64,000 nucleotides of DNA from Emergencia timonensis (GCF_900086585.1 NZ_FLKM01000008.1:1240001-1304000), one strand, 5' to 3'. Shown: positions 36,044 through 45,774, numbered from the stretch's first letter. Numbers and translations are program-made. The notes: generated by a model from the sequence alone, not told the origin.

Positions 36044-36129
36044 TACTTGTTAAATTCATCTGTGACCTCGCGGTCTATGGTACCAAGGCACAGAGGTGCT
36101 TTTCCAGTTATCTATAAACGATCAACTCA

Positions 36130-36163
36130 CAGGGCCTGAAATGAAGACAGGCCCTGTTTTTTA
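36130..36163 (+). terminator. Terminator after metG
   Basis: CAGGGCCTG (36130-36138) pairs with CAGGCCCTG (36148-36156), followed by six Ts. Confidence 0.85.
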
Positions 36164-36177
36164 AAAAGGAGTGACCA

Positions 36178-37008
36178 ATGTTATTTGACTCTCATACACA
36201 TATCAACAACGAAAATTACACTGATGAGCAGCGGGCGGCGCTGATTGCGGAAATCGCTGCTTCCGATGTATCTTATGCCATGGACATCGGATTTGATCTG
36301 GCCTCTTCTGTGCAGGCTGTCAAAGATGCCCAGGAGAACGACTGGTGTTACGCGGTCGTCGGGTTTCATCCCCACGATGCGAAAAACATGGACGACATGA
36401 CCTTAGAACTGATCGGAGGGCTGGCAAAAAAAGATAAGGTGAAGGCCATCGGCGAGATCGGCCTCGACTATTATTATGACCATTCAGAAAGAGACGTACA
36501 GCAGTTTTGGTTTCGACGGCAGATCCAGCTTGCTAACCAGTTAAAAATGCCGATTGTCATCCACACAAGAGAAGCCGATCAGGATACCATGGCCATACTC
36601 AAAGAAGAAGGCGCTTTTTCTGCTGAGCGGCAGAGTTGGTTTCCAAAGCGCAGAGGGCCTGAAGGCAAAGAGCTGGCTGACAGCCGGGTGCTGCTTCACT
36701 GTTTCTCAAGCAGCAAGGAATTGGCGAACCAGTATGTAAAGCTGGGAGCGACCCTTTCCATCTGCGGGCCAGTTACCTTTAAGAACAACCGCAGGACGAA
36801 AGAAGTAGTGGAGACGATTCCAATGGAATTTTTACTGGTGGAAACCGACGCGCCCTATCTGACGCCGGAGCCTTTCCGCGGCAGACCGAACAAATCGCCT
36901 TATGTGGAGTATACGACCCGCAAAGTGGCGGAGATCAAAGGCATCACCTATGAGGAAGCCGCCCGGATTACATGTGAGAATGCGAAGCATTTTTTCAACA
37001 TTGATTGA
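36178..37008 (+). CDS. TatD-family metal-dependent hydrolase
   Basis: 276 residues. Metal ligands are visible: FDSHTHI at the N-terminus, GEIGLDYYYD near residue 97, VIHTREAD near 125, LLHCFSSS near 165 and ETDAPYL near 225. TatD proteins are 3'-5' DNA/RNA exonucleases that may act in repair or RNA turnover. Relative to typical members there is an extra ~20 residues (SAERQSWFPKRRGPEG region) before the LHCFS motif. ATG follows AAGGAG. It lies next to metG, a common clostridial arrangement. Confidence 0.92.
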   Translation: MLFDSHTHINNENYTDEQRAALIAEIAASDVSYAMDIGFDLASSVQAVKDAQENDWCYAVVGFHPHDAKNMDDMTLELIGGLAKKDKVKAIGEIGLDYYYDHSERDVQQFWFRRQIQLANQLKMPIVIHTREADQDTMAILKEEGAFSAERQSWFPKRRGPEGKELADSRVLLHCFSSSKELANQYVKLGATLSICGPVTFKNNRRTKEVVETIPMEFLLVETDAPYLTPEPFRGRPNKSPYVEYTTRKVAEIKGITYEEAARITCENAKHFFNID

Positions 37009-37012
37009 TCAG

Positions 37013-37041
37013 TTGATTTTGGACGGTTAGTCCCTTATAAT
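37013..37041 (+). promoter_or_regulatory. Promoter of the agmatinase-family gene
   Basis: TTGATT (37013-37018), a 17-bp spacer, then TATAAT (37036-37041). Confidence 0.6.
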
Positions 37042-37086
37042 GATAGTAAGTAAAAAGTCAGGTTTGACCTGTAATGGGAGGTATGT

Positions 37087-38013
37087 ATGTTAAAGAAAGA
37101 CCAATTTGCCCTCGACAAAGAGGCTTGGTGTAATCTGAACCAGCCAGATTGTAGTGAGGAAGATGTAGATATTGTAATTTTTGGGATTCCCTATGATAAA
37201 GGAGTCAGCTACAGAGGTGGTGCAGCCGAAGGTCCCGACTGTCTGAGGCAGAACGCTTTCACATCAACGCCGTACACTGAAAAATTACAATCCATAGAGG
37301 AACTGAAAGTCTTGGACGCTGGAAATTTTTGTGATGCCGACAGAGACGAGATGTTTGCCGAAATAGAGGATTATGTAGCGGATTTGGTGCGTAAAGGCAT
37401 AAAATTTTCCATGGTGGGCGGCGATCATTCCGTTACGATCCCGGTAGAGCGGGGTGTGAACAAAGCCCTCGATGAGGAGTTCGGTATCATACATATCGAC
37501 GCTCACTTTGACCTCTGCGACGCGCTGTACGGTGATAAGCTGTCACACGGCTCGACAGAGAGAAGAGCATTGGAGATGAACAACATCGGCGGACCGGAAA
37601 ACCTTTATTTTATCGGAATCCGCTCCATTGAACCAGATGAATTTGCGTTCAAAGCGAAGAATGACATACAGGTAAAGACTGCTTACGATTGTTTTCGTGA
37701 CAGCATTGAGTTTGTAGCCGCAGACTGCGTTGCAGCCATGAGCAAATATGATAAAGTCTATCTGACTTTTGATATCGACGCCTTAGATCCTGGGTATGCG
37801 GCAGGGACTGGAACGCCGCAGTTTGGCGGTTTGACACCGAGAATGTGTCTGACACTGCTGGAGACATTGTTCCGCAGCCTGAACATCATCGGCTTTGATA
37901 TCGTAGAGGTAGCGCCGGCCTTAGACCCATCACTGACCGCCATGTTTGCGGCAAGAAAACTGCTCACTGAGATGTGGGGCTACTGGGCGGAACAAATGGG
38001 AAAGTTAAAGTAA
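37087..38013 (+). CDS. Agmatinase-family (ureohydrolase) protein
   Basis: 308 residues. The two-manganese site is intact: VGGDHSVTIP, HIDAHFDLCD and FDIDALDPGYAAGTGTP. YDKGVSYRGGAAEGPDCLR near the N-terminus is also typical. Such enzymes split agmatine to putrescine and urea, or act on related guanidines; exact substrate cannot be told from these motifs. ATG 37087 follows GGGAGG. It has its own promoter and no polyamine gene beside it. Confidence 0.88.
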   Translation: MLKKDQFALDKEAWCNLNQPDCSEEDVDIVIFGIPYDKGVSYRGGAAEGPDCLRQNAFTSTPYTEKLQSIEELKVLDAGNFCDADRDEMFAEIEDYVADLVRKGIKFSMVGGDHSVTIPVERGVNKALDEEFGIIHIDAHFDLCDALYGDKLSHGSTERRALEMNNIGGPENLYFIGIRSIEPDEFAFKAKNDIQVKTAYDCFRDSIEFVAADCVAAMSKYDKVYLTFDIDALDPGYAAGTGTPQFGGLTPRMCLTLLETLFRSLNIIGFDIVEVAPALDPSLTAMFAARKLLTEMWGYWAEQMGKLK

Positions 38014-38021
38014 GATCCTCC

Positions 38022-38050
38022 TTGTATTCTGTTGTAAAATAATATATGAT
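38022..38050 (+). promoter_or_regulatory. Probable promoter of the chemosensory operon
   Basis: TTGTAT (38022-38027), a 17-bp spacer, then TATGAT (38045-38050). It resembles sigma-A and not the flagellar sigma-28 (sigma-D) consensus. Confidence 0.5.
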
Positions 38051-38085
38051 TAGAAGAGCAGCATATCATATTTGAAGGATTTAGC

Positions 38086-38502
38086 ATGGAAGACTACATA
38101 GACGATTTATACTTGCTTTTTTTAGGAGGAGGCAGCTATTTTCTGCTCCCTCTGTGTTATGTAAAACAAGTGCGGGAAAGAACAGCAGAACAGACGACAA
38201 CAAAAGAATTTAATTTTTCAAGAAGACTTCATAAAGACGGACCTATAGAGAGGTACCAAGTCGTTCTCGGATTAGATGGTAAAGAACTCTGCTTGGCGGC
38301 AGAAGAGGTATTGGGCATCGAAACCCTGGATCAGTACCGTTTTACCAAACTGGAGGAATCGGTTTTAAATGAGAGAAACCGCTATCTGAAGGCCGTAATC
38401 CAAAATAAGAACGAAGCGTATCCATTTGAGGCCGCCTTTCTTTTGGAGCCTTCTTTTTTGCATATGGAGATGGAGGCGGCAAATGAAATGGCAGACTGCT
38501 AG
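38086..38502 (+). CDS. Divergent CheW-like protein (first of two)
   Basis: 138 residues. The opening LFLGGGSYFLLPLCYVKQVR resembles the CheW start (ligand-strand FALPL--V--V), and LGLDGKELCLAAEEVLGIET fits the later CheW beta-barrel. Similarity is weak and the sequence lacks the conserved NLRG loop. It is the first gene of the operon and overlaps the next by 20 bases. It is possibly an adaptor subunit. Confidence 0.5.
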   Translation: MEDYIDDLYLLFLGGGSYFLLPLCYVKQVRERTAEQTTTKEFNFSRRLHKDGPIERYQVVLGLDGKELCLAAEEVLGIETLDQYRFTKLEESVLNERNRYLKAVIQNKNEAYPFEAAFLLEPSFLHMEMEAANEMADC

Positions 38503-38803
38503 AAACGGCGACGAAATCTATGCGTTGGAAAAAGAGAAACTTATCACCCTGGTAATGGACCCTCTGATTAGTGAAATACCAGAAACGAACGACAATATTC
38601 GAGGCATCTCTTTTTACCAGGATAAGGCGGTCGTCTTCTATCAGACTGATCAGCAACGCCCGGGGCGTATCGGCGTCTTGCTGGCTAATGAGCCGAGTAT
38701 TTTAAATGGCATATTAGTAGAAGAAATTCTAGGTGAAATTGAGGAGTTGGATGAAAATGCAAAGGGGATTGCCCCTGGATTGTGGGTGATGAAGTGTGAT
38801 TAG
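38483..38803 (+). CDS. Divergent short CheW-like protein (second)
   Basis: 106 residues. ITLVMDPLISEIPETNDNIR and GISFYQDKAVVFYQ resemble the CheW central part (--IRGI--Y-----V), and GVLLANE...ILVEEILGEI fits its end. ATG 38483 lies inside the previous gene after GGAGGCGG. It overlaps cheR by 8 bases, so translation of the first genes is coupled. Paired short CheW-like units could work as one adaptor. Confidence 0.5.
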   Translation: MKWQTARNGDEIYALEKEKLITLVMDPLISEIPETNDNIRGISFYQDKAVVFYQTDQQRPGRIGVLLANEPSILNGILVEEILGEIEELDENAKGIAPGLWVMKCD

Positions 38804-39605
38804 ATTAAGTGAGGCTGAATATTTAGAAATCGTGGAATACATGAAAGAACACTTCGGAATTAATTTGAGCAAGAAAAAAACCCTGATTGAATGCAGGCTT
38901 GCAAAGCCCTTGAAAAATCATGGGATAGAGTCTTTTGACGGGTATATGGATATGGTGAAAAAAGACCGCAGCGGACAGGCGGCAGCAGAAATGGTGGATT
39001 GTCTTACAACAAACTACACTTATTTTCTGAGGGAACCTGCTCACTTTGATCTGCTTCAGGAGAAAATACTGCCAGATATCTTTGATAGAATTCGCATGGG
39101 CGTTTGCAATATCTGGTGCGCAGGCTGTTCCACAGGCGAGGAATGCTATTCCATGGCTATGGCTGTTGCAGATTTTAGAGATAAAAGAGCAGGCGCACTG
39201 CCGAAGATCAGTATCAAAGCGACAGACATATCCAAATCCGTTCTCAGGGAGGCGGAGGAGGGAATCTATCCTATTGAGGAGCTGGAGCGAATACCGAAGC
39301 CGTGGAGAGAACGGTATTGCAAAAAAGTGGGAGAGAAGAGCTTTCAGGTGGATCGAAATCTTCGCAGTTGGATTCACTTTCGAAAAGAAAATTTGATGCA
39401 GCCTGAGGGAGCGGTCAAGTACGATTTGATTTTCTGCCGCAATGTGATGATTTATTTTGACCGGGAAGCGAAGGGAAAACTGATCAGGAAATTCGAAAAC
39501 AGCTTGAATCCGGGCGGTTATTTGATTCTGGGTCATGCGGAACTCCTTTCACGGGAGGATACAAAACTAGAGCCAGTCTTTCCGGCGGTATACCAAAGAA
39601 TTTAG
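38796..39605 (+). CDS. cheR: CheR-type chemoreceptor methyltransferase
   Basis: 269 residues, SAM-dependent glutamate methylation of chemoreceptors. Motifs: the N-terminal CheR helical domain (YLEIVEYMKEHFGI), TNYTYFLREPAHF, the SAM-binding IWCAGCSTGEECYSMAMAV, ATDISKSVLREA and FCRNVMIYFD near residue 215. It starts at GTG 38796, overlapping the preceding gene. A cheB partner was not found in the window; CheC and CheD may supply adaptation. Confidence 0.93.
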   Translation: MIRLSEAEYLEIVEYMKEHFGINLSKKKTLIECRLAKPLKNHGIESFDGYMDMVKKDRSGQAAAEMVDCLTTNYTYFLREPAHFDLLQEKILPDIFDRIRMGVCNIWCAGCSTGEECYSMAMAVADFRDKRAGALPKISIKATDISKSVLREAEEGIYPIEELERIPKPWRERYCKKVGEKSFQVDRNLRSWIHFRKENLMQPEGAVKYDLIFCRNVMIYFDREAKGKLIRKFENSLNPGGYLILGHAELLSREDTKLEPVFPAVYQRI

Positions 39606-39622
39606 AAGAAATAGGAGCGCAT

Positions 39623-39985
39623 ATGGATAAGAAGATTTTGATTGTAGATGATGCCATGTTTATGAGAAGCGTCATACGCAAGACATTAAGCGAGATGGGG
39701 TACCAGCATATTTTTGAAGCCCAGGACGGAGAAGAAGCACTGCTCTCCTTCAGAGAGCATCAGCCAGATCTGATCATACTGGACATCACAATGCCGGGCA
39801 AATCTGGCATTGAAGTTTTAGAGGAAATTCACGATGAAAATCCTCAATTAAAGGTCGTCATGTGCTCTGCAATCGGACAGGAGATGATGATTCAAAAAGC
39901 CTTGGAAGCCGGCGCGGTAGATTTTATCGTGAAGCCCTTTAAGAAAGAAGAATTTTGTAGAGTGATTGATTACCACTTGGTTTAA
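39623..39985 (+). CDS. cheY: CheY-like response regulator (single receiver domain)
   Basis: 120 residues, receiver only. It has the acidic pair in IVDDAMFMRS, phospho-acceptor Asp in IILDITMPGKSG, VMCSAIGQ with the switch Ser/Thr-type position, and the conserved Lys in IVKPFKKEEF. ATG follows GGAGCG. It is the presumed CheA target; with no flagellar genes near, its output could be a motor elsewhere or another partner. Confidence 0.93.
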   Translation: MDKKILIVDDAMFMRSVIRKTLSEMGYQHIFEAQDGEEALLSFREHQPDLIILDITMPGKSGIEVLEEIHDENPQLKVVMCSAIGQEMMIQKALEAGAVDFIVKPFKKEEFCRVIDYHLV

Positions 39986-40007
39986 GAAGAATGAGAGGAT
40001 ACCGCAG

Positions 40008-41681
40008 ATGAAAGATTGGATAAAAAACCTGAAGATTGGAAAAAAACTGATGGCAGCTTTTGCTATTATCATTATACTATACAGCATCACAATGATTACT
40101 GCCGGAACCAATATCAAGAGCTTAGCAAAAAGCACGGAAGACTTGTACAATGGTCCCTTCGCCAACGTTGAAAATTCGCAGGAGATTCGATATGACTTAG
40201 AGTGCAACCGACGCAATTTGCTGCTTCTATCGGATTCGACAGATATTGATGAGGATGCAAAGCTGGCTGATATCAACGATCGGCTGTCACAAATCGATGA
40301 CGGCTTAGAGAAACTATCCACTGGTTATATCAGCGGCCAGGGAAAAGTGGATCAGCTGCTAATTGAGTATGAGAAATTGGCGGCACCGAGAGCGAAAATT
40401 ATCGATTATCTGGAGAAAGGCAATAAACAGAAAGCCCTTGAAATCTGCCTCACCGAATATGAAGAACAGTCCGGCATCGTGACAGATTTACTGAAAGACG
40501 TTGTCGAAGCAGCTTCTATCGATGCAGAAGAGACTCTGGCATCGGTTCAGAACCAGGCTGCAGGTGTCTTACTTGTTTTGATTATTATTTCGGTGATCTG
40601 CATTTTCGCCACGATTATTCTGTGTATTACTATGACACGCAGTATTGTAAATCCAATTAAGGAATTGAAGAACGCATCGGCCAGCATTGCCAACGGTGAA
40701 TTGGATATCCAGCTCTCTTATACCAACAAAAATGAGTTAGGACAGCTTTGTGAGGACATCCGAAATACGGCGGCAGCCCTCTCTTTATATGTGACTGAAA
40801 TACGCAAGGGTATGGAAGCCCTTGGAAATGGGAAATTAAACTATCACAGCGATGTGAAATTCGTAGGTGATTTTGTCGCTGTGGGGAATACCATGAATGA
40901 AATTGGAGCGCTTTTGCGTGATGCCATGGGCCAGATCACTAACAGCGCGGAACAAGTATCCAGCGGAGCGGAACAGGTGTCCAGCGGGGCGCAGGTTTTG
41001 GCCCAGGGCGCTTCTGAGCAGGCTGGATCTATTGAAGAGCTAGCGGTAAGCATCAATGAAATCGCAGAAAACGCAAAGGAAAGCGCAGAGAAATCAGAGA
41101 AATCCAGTGAATTGACGGAAAAGGTATCCAAAAAAATCTACGATAGCAACGATCAGATGACAATTTTGACCGAGTCTATCTATGAAATCAAGGAGAACTC
41201 AAAAGAAATCACAAGTATCCTCAAAGAAATTGAAAATATTGCATTCCAGACCAATATCCTGGCCTTAAACGCTTCGGTCGAGGCGGCGAGAGCCGGCGAG
41301 GCGGGCAGAGGATTTTCAGTAGTGGCAGGTGAAGTGAGACGACTGGCAACCAAGACCACCGAGGCGGCCAAGATGACGGCCGAACTGATTGACCGCAATG
41401 CCAACGTGGTCAATAAGGGAATTACCATCGTAAACGAAACTGCGGACGGCCTGACAAAATCCGTAGAAGGTGCTAAAACGGCAACGAAGATGGTCAATGA
41501 AATTGCTGAAACCTTTACGCAGCAGGCGAATGCCATCGTCCAGATCAGAAGGAATGTGGAGATGATTTCGGATATCGTGCAGGGAAACTCCGCTACGTCA
41601 CAGGAAAGCGCTGCTGCCAGCGAGGAGCTATCCGCTCAGGCGCAGCTCTTGAAGTCGTTAGTAGAGCAGTTTGAAATATAA
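40008..41681 (+). CDS. Methyl-accepting chemotaxis protein
   Basis: 557 residues. TM1 (about 16-36), an extracytoplasmic four-helix-type sensor (about 40-185), TM2 (VLLVLIIISVICIFATIILC), HAMP (about 205-255) and a long signalling coiled coil. The hairpin tip is highly conserved: ILALNASVEAARAGEAGRGF then SVVAGEVRRLA near residue 415. ATG 40008 follows GAGAGG; the longer frame to 39966 overlaps cheY. It is encoded inside the operon, so it is likely the dedicated receptor. No C-terminal pentapeptide for CheR tethering is present. Confidence 0.93.
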   Translation: MKDWIKNLKIGKKLMAAFAIIIILYSITMITAGTNIKSLAKSTEDLYNGPFANVENSQEIRYDLECNRRNLLLLSDSTDIDEDAKLADINDRLSQIDDGLEKLSTGYISGQGKVDQLLIEYEKLAAPRAKIIDYLEKGNKQKALEICLTEYEEQSGIVTDLLKDVVEAASIDAEETLASVQNQAAGVLLVLIIISVICIFATIILCITMTRSIVNPIKELKNASASIANGELDIQLSYTNKNELGQLCEDIRNTAAALSLYVTEIRKGMEALGNGKLNYHSDVKFVGDFVAVGNTMNEIGALLRDAMGQITNSAEQVSSGAEQVSSGAQVLAQGASEQAGSIEELAVSINEIAENAKESAEKSEKSSELTEKVSKKIYDSNDQMTILTESIYEIKENSKEITSILKEIENIAFQTNILALNASVEAARAGEAGRGFSVVAGEVRRLATKTTEAAKMTAELIDRNANVVNKGITIVNETADGLTKSVEGAKTATKMVNEIAETFTQQANAIVQIRRNVEMISDIVQGNSATSQESAAASEELSAQAQLLKSLVEQFEI

Positions 41682-41692
41682 AGGAGTCAGAG

Positions 41693-42310
41693 ATGAAGAG
41701 CTACGCAGAGATGGACGAAATGTCAGCAGACATACTGAAAGAGCTGGGCAATATCGGTACTGGCAATGCCATTACCTCTCTGGCCCAGATGATGGGGATC
41801 CCCTTGGATATTTCATCTCCCTCCCTGCATCTGGCACAGGTGCAGGAGATTTATACCTTGCTGGAACAGTCGCAGGAAGTGGAAACAGGTATATTGGTAG
41901 AAATAAAAGGTGAGATTACGGGAATGTTTTTATTCTTTCTCAACGAAAGCTTTACCAACATTGTTTTAGATGAAATCTTAGAAAAACGTGAGCGGAACAT
42001 TTTAGAATTAGACGATTTGGAACGTTCACTGCTCAGCGAGCTGGGCAATATCATGTGCGGTTCATACATCAGAGCGCTTTCGGCTCTCATGGATATGGAT
42101 ATTGATGTTTCTGTCCCGGAGATCTGTGTCGATATGGGAGGCGCTATCCTCAGTGTGCCGTTGGCAAGAATAATGAGCAAAAGCGCAGACATCTTACTGA
42201 TAGAAAATCAATTTCAAATTAATCACCATTCTTTTTCCGGTCGTATTCTGTTTTTTCCAGATCCGGAATGTCTGGAACCGATTCTGATGAAGCTGGGGAT
42301 TGGGAAGTGA
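41693..42310 (+). CDS. cheC: CheC-type CheY-phosphate phosphatase
   Basis: 205 residues with two active-site repeats: ILKELGNIGTGNAITSLAQM (about 15) and LLSELGNIMCGSYIRALSAL (about 110). Each has the E---N pair used to dephosphorylate CheY-P. AAAGGAG precedes the ATG. It overlaps the next gene by one base at TGATG, consistent with the CheC-CheD partnership. Confidence 0.93.
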   Translation: MKSYAEMDEMSADILKELGNIGTGNAITSLAQMMGIPLDISSPSLHLAQVQEIYTLLEQSQEVETGILVEIKGEITGMFLFFLNESFTNIVLDEILEKRERNILELDDLERSLLSELGNIMCGSYIRALSALMDMDIDVSVPEICVDMGGAILSVPLARIMSKSADILLIENQFQINHHSFSGRILFFPDPECLEPILMKLGIGK

Positions 42311-42792
42311 TGAATAAGATTTTGGTACAGATTGGAGACGGAAACACAGCCGCAGCGGGACAGACTTTAGTCAGCTATGCCTTGGGTTCGTGCATCGGGG
42401 TCTGTCTCTATGATAAAGAAATTAAGATAGCGGGAATGGTCCACGCCGTGCTGCCAGCAAAAAAAGGCGGCGAGGTCACGGCTGCAGAGCAGCAGTATCG
42501 GTATGCAGACCAAGGCATCAGACGTCTGATCGACCAAATGTGCAGCTGCGGGGCAAAGAAATCCCGACTGACTGCAAAGCTGGTGGGAGGCGCGCAGATG
42601 TTTCAGACCATAAATTATGAATGGGACATCGGTAAGAAGAACATTCAGATGGCTAAGAAAATCCTTGCGGCAGAAGGAATTCCTCTTTTGGCGGAAGATA
42701 CAGGCAGTGATTATGGAAGAACAGTTTGGTTTACTGCCGAAGACGGCAGGGTGAGAGTTGAAGCGGCCAAGCACCCTTCAATCGAGTTATAG
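42310..42792 (+). CDS. cheD: CheD-type chemoreceptor glutamine deamidase
   Basis: 160 residues. The catalytic Cys lies in YALGSCIGVCLYD and the His in GMVHAVLPAKK; KLVGGAQMF follows later. CheD deamidates receptor glutamines and binds CheC. The start ATG 42310 shares its A with the cheC stop codon. In this operon, CheR, CheC and CheD form an adaptation set without CheB. Confidence 0.93.
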   Translation: MNKILVQIGDGNTAAAGQTLVSYALGSCIGVCLYDKEIKIAGMVHAVLPAKKGGEVTAAEQQYRYADQGIRRLIDQMCSCGAKKSRLTAKLVGGAQMFQTINYEWDIGKKNIQMAKKILAAEGIPLLAEDTGSDYGRTVWFTAEDGRVRVEAAKHPSIEL

Positions 42793-42807
42793 TAGCGGAG
42801 GTAAGAG

Positions 42808-43746
42808 ATGGATGAAAAGAAAAAACAGATTGTGATGGTCGTAGACGACAGTCTTTTAATATGTAAACAAGTGAAGATGGCCTTAAAGGATGAGCCATAT
42901 TTTATCTGCGAAGCACACACTGGCGGAGAGGCAGAGGAACTGATTGAACAGTATCAGCCTGATCTGATTTTGCTTGACGTCGTTCTTCCCGATGCAGACG
43001 GCTATGAATTATTTCACAGACTGAGAGAACGAGATCAAAATGACGCGGTGATTTTGTTTCTGACATCTAAAGCGACAGACGAAGATGTGGTAAAAGGTTT
43101 CACCATGGGCGCTTGTGATTATATTAAGAAACCCTTTGTACCGGCGGAGTTGAAGTCCAGAGTCTTGGCGCATCTGCAGATGAAAAGACAGAAGGACGAA
43201 CTAAATCAACAGAATAAAGAACTGCGTACAAATATGGAAAAGCTGAATTATATGGCCTTTCGAGACGGCTTGACGGGACTTTATAACCGCAGATATGTCA
43301 TCAGCGAGCTGGTTGAGGACATGCGGGATATAAAACGGGAAGAATTGAAAAATGTGGTGATTCTCTCTGATATCGACGATTTTAAAAAAGTCAACGATAC
43401 GTATGGTCATGAAGTGGGGGATACGACATTGGTCTGCATCGCCAATATTTTGGAAGGGGCATGCCGTAAACACCGGGTGATTCGCTGGGGCGGAGAAGAG
43501 TTTTTAATCATTCTGCTATCCGTTACAGAGGAGGAAGCTTTTGCAATCAGCGAACAAATTCGTAAAGAAGTAGAGCAGTTTCGGTTCTTTCATGAAAATG
43601 GAGAGTTTTCGTGTACCGTTACCTTGGGACTGCATGCATACAATGAAAACGAAGGCATCGAGAACAGCATCAACTTTGCGGATAAGGCCCTCTACGAAGG
43701 AAAACGCAGGGGAAAAAACTGCAGCATCTGGTATGAAAAGATTTAG
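42808..43746 (+). CDS. Receiver-GGDEF diguanylate cyclase (I-site absent)
   Basis: 312 residues: a receiver (about 5-125, VMVVDDSLLI and LILLDVVLPDADG), a short linker, then a GGDEF domain with RWGGEEFLIIL as the active loop. This GG(D/E)EF form is catalytically competent in known cyclases. Five residues before the loop, where the RxxD inhibitory site would be, the sequence is CRKH, so product inhibition at the classic I-site is not expected. Phosphorylation of the receiver by CheA could trigger c-di-GMP synthesis. Being in the operon links chemosensing to c-di-GMP. ATG follows GCGGAGG. Confidence 0.92.
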   Translation: MDEKKKQIVMVVDDSLLICKQVKMALKDEPYFICEAHTGGEAEELIEQYQPDLILLDVVLPDADGYELFHRLRERDQNDAVILFLTSKATDEDVVKGFTMGACDYIKKPFVPAELKSRVLAHLQMKRQKDELNQQNKELRTNMEKLNYMAFRDGLTGLYNRRYVISELVEDMRDIKREELKNVVILSDIDDFKKVNDTYGHEVGDTTLVCIANILEGACRKHRVIRWGGEEFLIILLSVTEEEAFAISEQIRKEVEQFRFFHENGEFSCTVTLGLHAYNENEGIENSINFADKALYEGKRRGKNCSIWYEKI

Positions 43747-43761
43747 TAAATGGAGAAATAA

Positions 43762-45774
43762 ATGAGTTATTTTGATGAAGATGCCCGCGAAATGCTGGAG
43801 GTCTATTTGCTGGAGACCAGACAACTGACAGAGCAGCTGAATAACTGTCTGATGGAAGCGGAGAAGAACAATCGATTTGCTGAAGAGGATATTCACGGCA
43901 TTTTTCGTGTCATGCATACGATCAAGAGTTCTTCTGCCATGATGGGCCTGACACAGCTTTCCGCTCTTGCCCATAAGCTGGAAGACATCTTTGCCTACTA
44001 TCGAGAAGAGATCGGAACCATAGAAAATCCAGAACAGGAAATATTCGATCTGATGTTTCTGGTTTCGGATCACATTACAGCCGAAATGGAACGGATGGAG
44101 GCGGAAGAATATGTACCGTCAGATATAAAGCGAATTGAAAAGCAGGCGGAAGAGTATTGGGAACAGTTCTGCTGTGATGAGCAGAAAAAAGAGCAGATCG
44201 TGGAACCACAACAGGAGGATCCGCAGAAGTGCGACTACTTTGATGGAAAATCCGGTACCATAGTGAATGTCATTTTCGAACAGGGTTGCCGTTTGGAAAA
44301 TGTCAGAGCCTTTATGCTGATTCGGCAGATTCGCGGATTATGCTCTGATTTGGAGACTTATCCGCCTGATCTGGAGCACTCTAGTGAGAGCAGCGCCTTT
44401 ATCGGAGAAGAGGGGCTTTATATCTGCTTCACCAGTGATCAGAAAACAGAAGTTTTGGAGTTGATGGAAAAAGGCCTGTTTGTCAACCGCGTGATATTGA
44501 TTGCTGATGAGGAAGAGCCGGAAGAGTCGACAGAAGAGTTGATCCCGCAGGAATCACAGACAAAGAAGCAGCAGGAAACCAGAGAAACTGAATTTTTAGA
44601 TGTGAAGGCGGAAAAGCTGGACAAGATGCAGAATCTTTCTTGTGAAATGGTCATCCAAATGCTGGTCTTAGAAGAAGCGCTTCGTAAAAACGGACTGGAA
44701 GATATCAGGGAGGGGACCGCCCGTCAGATCAATCTATTAATCAGTGAAATGGAGCGGACCGTCATGGAAATGCGCATGCGGCCTGTCAACCGGATCGTAC
44801 CGAAGCTGCGCAGGATTCTCAGAGATATTTGCAGGGATGAAGGGAAAGAAGCAGAACTCGTCATAAACTGCGGCGATATCGAAGCGGATAAGAGTATAGT
44901 AGAGTGCTGTTCAGAGGCCTTAATGCACTTGATTCGCAATGCCGTTGACCATGGCATCGAGTCTGGCCAGGTGCGCCAGGATCTGGGTAAAGAGAAGAAA
45001 GGCAAAATTGTCTTTCAGGTGGAAAGCACGGTGGGCGAACTGCTATTGACCCTGAGTGACGACGGCTGTGGGCTGGATGAGGAGAAAATCCTCAATAAAG
45101 CGAGAGAACGAGAGCTGCTTGTGAAGCCAGAAGCAGAATACACCTCGCAGGAGATTTATGAACTGATTTTGAAACCAGGCTTTACTACCAACGAGACGGT
45201 GAACGCGTACTCTGGCAGAGGAGTCGGTCTGGACGTGGTAAACAACATCATGGAAGAAATCGGCGGGCATCTGTATATTGAAAGCCAGGCAGGCGTGGGC
45301 AGTAAATTTACCATGGTGGCGCCTTTAACGCTGTCGACCATAGAGAGCGCCTGTTTCCGTGTGGGAGCCTATCACTTTTCCGTACCGGCACGGTACGTAT
45401 TCAATTTTATGGAGTATGAGGAAAAGCAGAAACAAATCCGCCAAATTGATGGTCACTCCTATGTTTTATATGACGGCAAGATGGTTCCGCTGATCAATTT
45501 GCGCAAGGTATGCGGGCTGGAAGAGGAAGTCCCCGAGCACTCCATTGTAATTTATGTGAGAGGCACGAGGCGGGAAGGCTGCCTGGTGGCTGATGCCATG
45601 CAGGAACAAAAGCGTATTGTCGTCAGACCTCTGCCCACGCTGCTGGGAAGCAGCTTTCGAAAAGCAACTGGCATCAGCGGCTGCAGCATTATGGGAGACG
45701 GAAATATCTGCGCGGCCTTAGACCTGGAGACCGTCATCGGCAACTTTGAGAAGGAGGGCGCTCATGAATTCTAA
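43762..45774 (+). CDS. cheA: Chemotaxis histidine kinase CheA
   Basis: 670 residues: HPt with the phospho-His in FRVMHTIKSSSAMMGL (about residue 52). A less conserved response-regulator-binding part follows, then a dimerisation helix pair (KLDKMQNLSCEMVIQMLVLE). The HATPase has N box LMHLIRNAVDHGIES, LSDDGCGLD and GRGVGLDVVNNI. The C-terminal CheW-like domain (about 530-670) includes HFSVPARYVFNFMEY. All kinase boxes look intact. The end overlaps the next gene by 11 bases. It is the central kinase of the operon. Confidence 0.95.
   Translation: MSYFDEDAREMLEVYLLETRQLTEQLNNCLMEAEKNNRFAEEDIHGIFRVMHTIKSSSAMMGLTQLSALAHKLEDIFAYYREEIGTIENPEQEIFDLMFLVSDHITAEMERMEAEEYVPSDIKRIEKQAEEYWEQFCCDEQKKEQIVEPQQEDPQKCDYFDGKSGTIVNVIFEQGCRLENVRAFMLIRQIRGLCSDLETYPPDLEHSSESSAFIGEEGLYICFTSDQKTEVLELMEKGLFVNRVILIADEEEPEESTEELIPQESQTKKQQETRETEFLDVKAEKLDKMQNLSCEMVIQMLVLEEALRKNGLEDIREGTARQINLLISEMERTVMEMRMRPVNRIVPKLRRILRDICRDEGKEAELVINCGDIEADKSIVECCSEALMHLIRNAVDHGIESGQVRQDLGKEKKGKIVFQVESTVGELLLTLSDDGCGLDEEKILNKARERELLVKPEAEYTSQEIYELILKPGFTTNETVNAYSGRGVGLDVVNNIMEEIGGHLYIESQAGVGSKFTMVAPLTLSTIESACFRVGAYHFSVPARYVFNFMEYEEKQKQIRQIDGHSYVLYDGKMVPLINLRKVCGLEEEVPEHSIVIYVRGTRREGCLVADAMQEQKRIVVRPLPTLLGSSFRKATGISGCSIMGDGNICAALDLETVIGNFEKEGAHEF

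Noticed and set aside
36058..36110. CTGTG/CACAG hairpin between metG and its terminator
   Set aside because: Short stem with a long loop, no T run and no known RNA motif; chance pairing is likely.
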